Source: Clostridiales bacterium
Lineage (GTDB): Bacteria; Bacillota; Clostridia; Oscillospirales; Oscillospiraceae
Assembly (NCBI GenBank): GCA_019418625.1
Contig: DYBL01000007.1
Location: 1-6,402, forward strand
Length of the DNA: 6,402 bases
Reading direction: 5' to 3'
A program made the position numbers and the translations under genes. Position 1 is the stretch's first letter. Every line of letters starts with the position of its first letter. Below the pieces are notes generated by a model that saw only the letters and a program-made list of their open reading frames with translations, was not told where the DNA came from and made no database searches. This document shows, piece by piece, positions 6,298 to 6,402 of this stretch.

Positions 6298-6402
6298 TTA
6301 TCTTCGGCCTCCGAAGCCGCCGCGACCACCGCCGCGGAAACCGCCGCCCCGGCTGCCGCCGAAGCCCCGGCCAAAGCTGCCGCCTCCGCCAAAGCTCCCC
6401 CG
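6298..6402 (-). CDS. C-terminal Gly/Phe/Arg-rich tail of an unidentified protein (partial)
   Basis: Only the last 34 codons are visible, read on the minus strand from base 6402 to a TAA at 6300-6298. The tail is made of glycine, phenylalanine, arginine and serine in motifs such as RGSFGGGGSFGRGFGG and SRGGGFRGGGRGGFGGRR, with no acidic, aliphatic or aromatic residue other than Phe. The stop codon abuts a terminator that works in this direction, which supports a real gene end. Low-complexity tails of this type occur on TPM/YgcG-type or DUF2207-type envelope proteins of Firmicutes and on RGG-tailed RNA helicases or RNA-binding proteins. The visible part cannot separate these options. The body of the gene lies beyond the right edge. 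Confidence 0.72.
   Translation of the reverse strand, partial: RGSFGGGGSFGRGFGGSRGGGFRGGGRGGFGGRR

Noticed and set aside
6171..6392. 73-residue alanine-rich frame on the minus strand near the right edge
   Set aside because: It reads the Gly/Phe/Arg tail in a shifted frame and runs through the terminator into the symporter gene; the frame ending at 6298 has a stop properly placed beside the terminator.

Overview
The window looks like chromosome from a high-GC Firmicute, most likely an Oscillospiraceae/Clostridial cluster IV-type gut anaerobe. This is inferred from strong AGGAGG-type Shine-Dalgarno sequences, compact stem-loop plus T-tract terminators, heavy G/C use at third codon positions, and the families present. 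I cannot name a species. There is no sign of a prophage, insertion sequence, CRISPR array, tRNA or rRNA.

Layout from left to right. (1) Positions 1-315 hold the C-terminal ATP-binding end of a sensor histidine kinase, closed by a strong terminator (351-383). (2) A short regulatory gap (384-473) contains weak promoter candidates, a perfect odd palindrome and a strong ribosome binding site. (3) A tight three-gene operon (474-4636) follows: a MacB/LolD-type ABC ATPase, a 699-residue secreted and membrane-anchored protein built of about five Ig-like (CARDB/S-layer-type) domains, and a MacB/FtsX-type permease. The first junction is a 4-base ATGA overlap and the second a 3-base gap, so translation is probably coupled. 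A terminator closes the operon at 4658-4694. (4) A separate unit has a good promoter (4726-4754), a leader of about 90 nt and a sodium:alanine/glycine symporter (AGCS family, 4850-6238). (5) A bidirectional terminator (6262-6296) separates it from a convergent minus-strand gene, of which only a Gly/Phe/Arg-rich C-terminal tail (6298-6402) is visible.

The most interesting part is the operon. The ATPase and the permease form a plausible complete MacB-type 'mechanotransmission' ABC unit. The protein encoded between them is not the HlyD-type adaptor that accompanies YknYZ or MacB in many bacteria. It is a large extracellular multi-Ig protein with a signal peptide and a C-terminal membrane anchor with a short acidic cytoplasmic tail. 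I infer a three-part surface machine in which the Ig stalk acts as adaptor, substrate receptor or cell-wall-spanning element. The upstream histidine kinase may sense envelope stress and control it, but that link rests on adjacency alone. The symporter and the Gly-rich protein look unrelated to this system.
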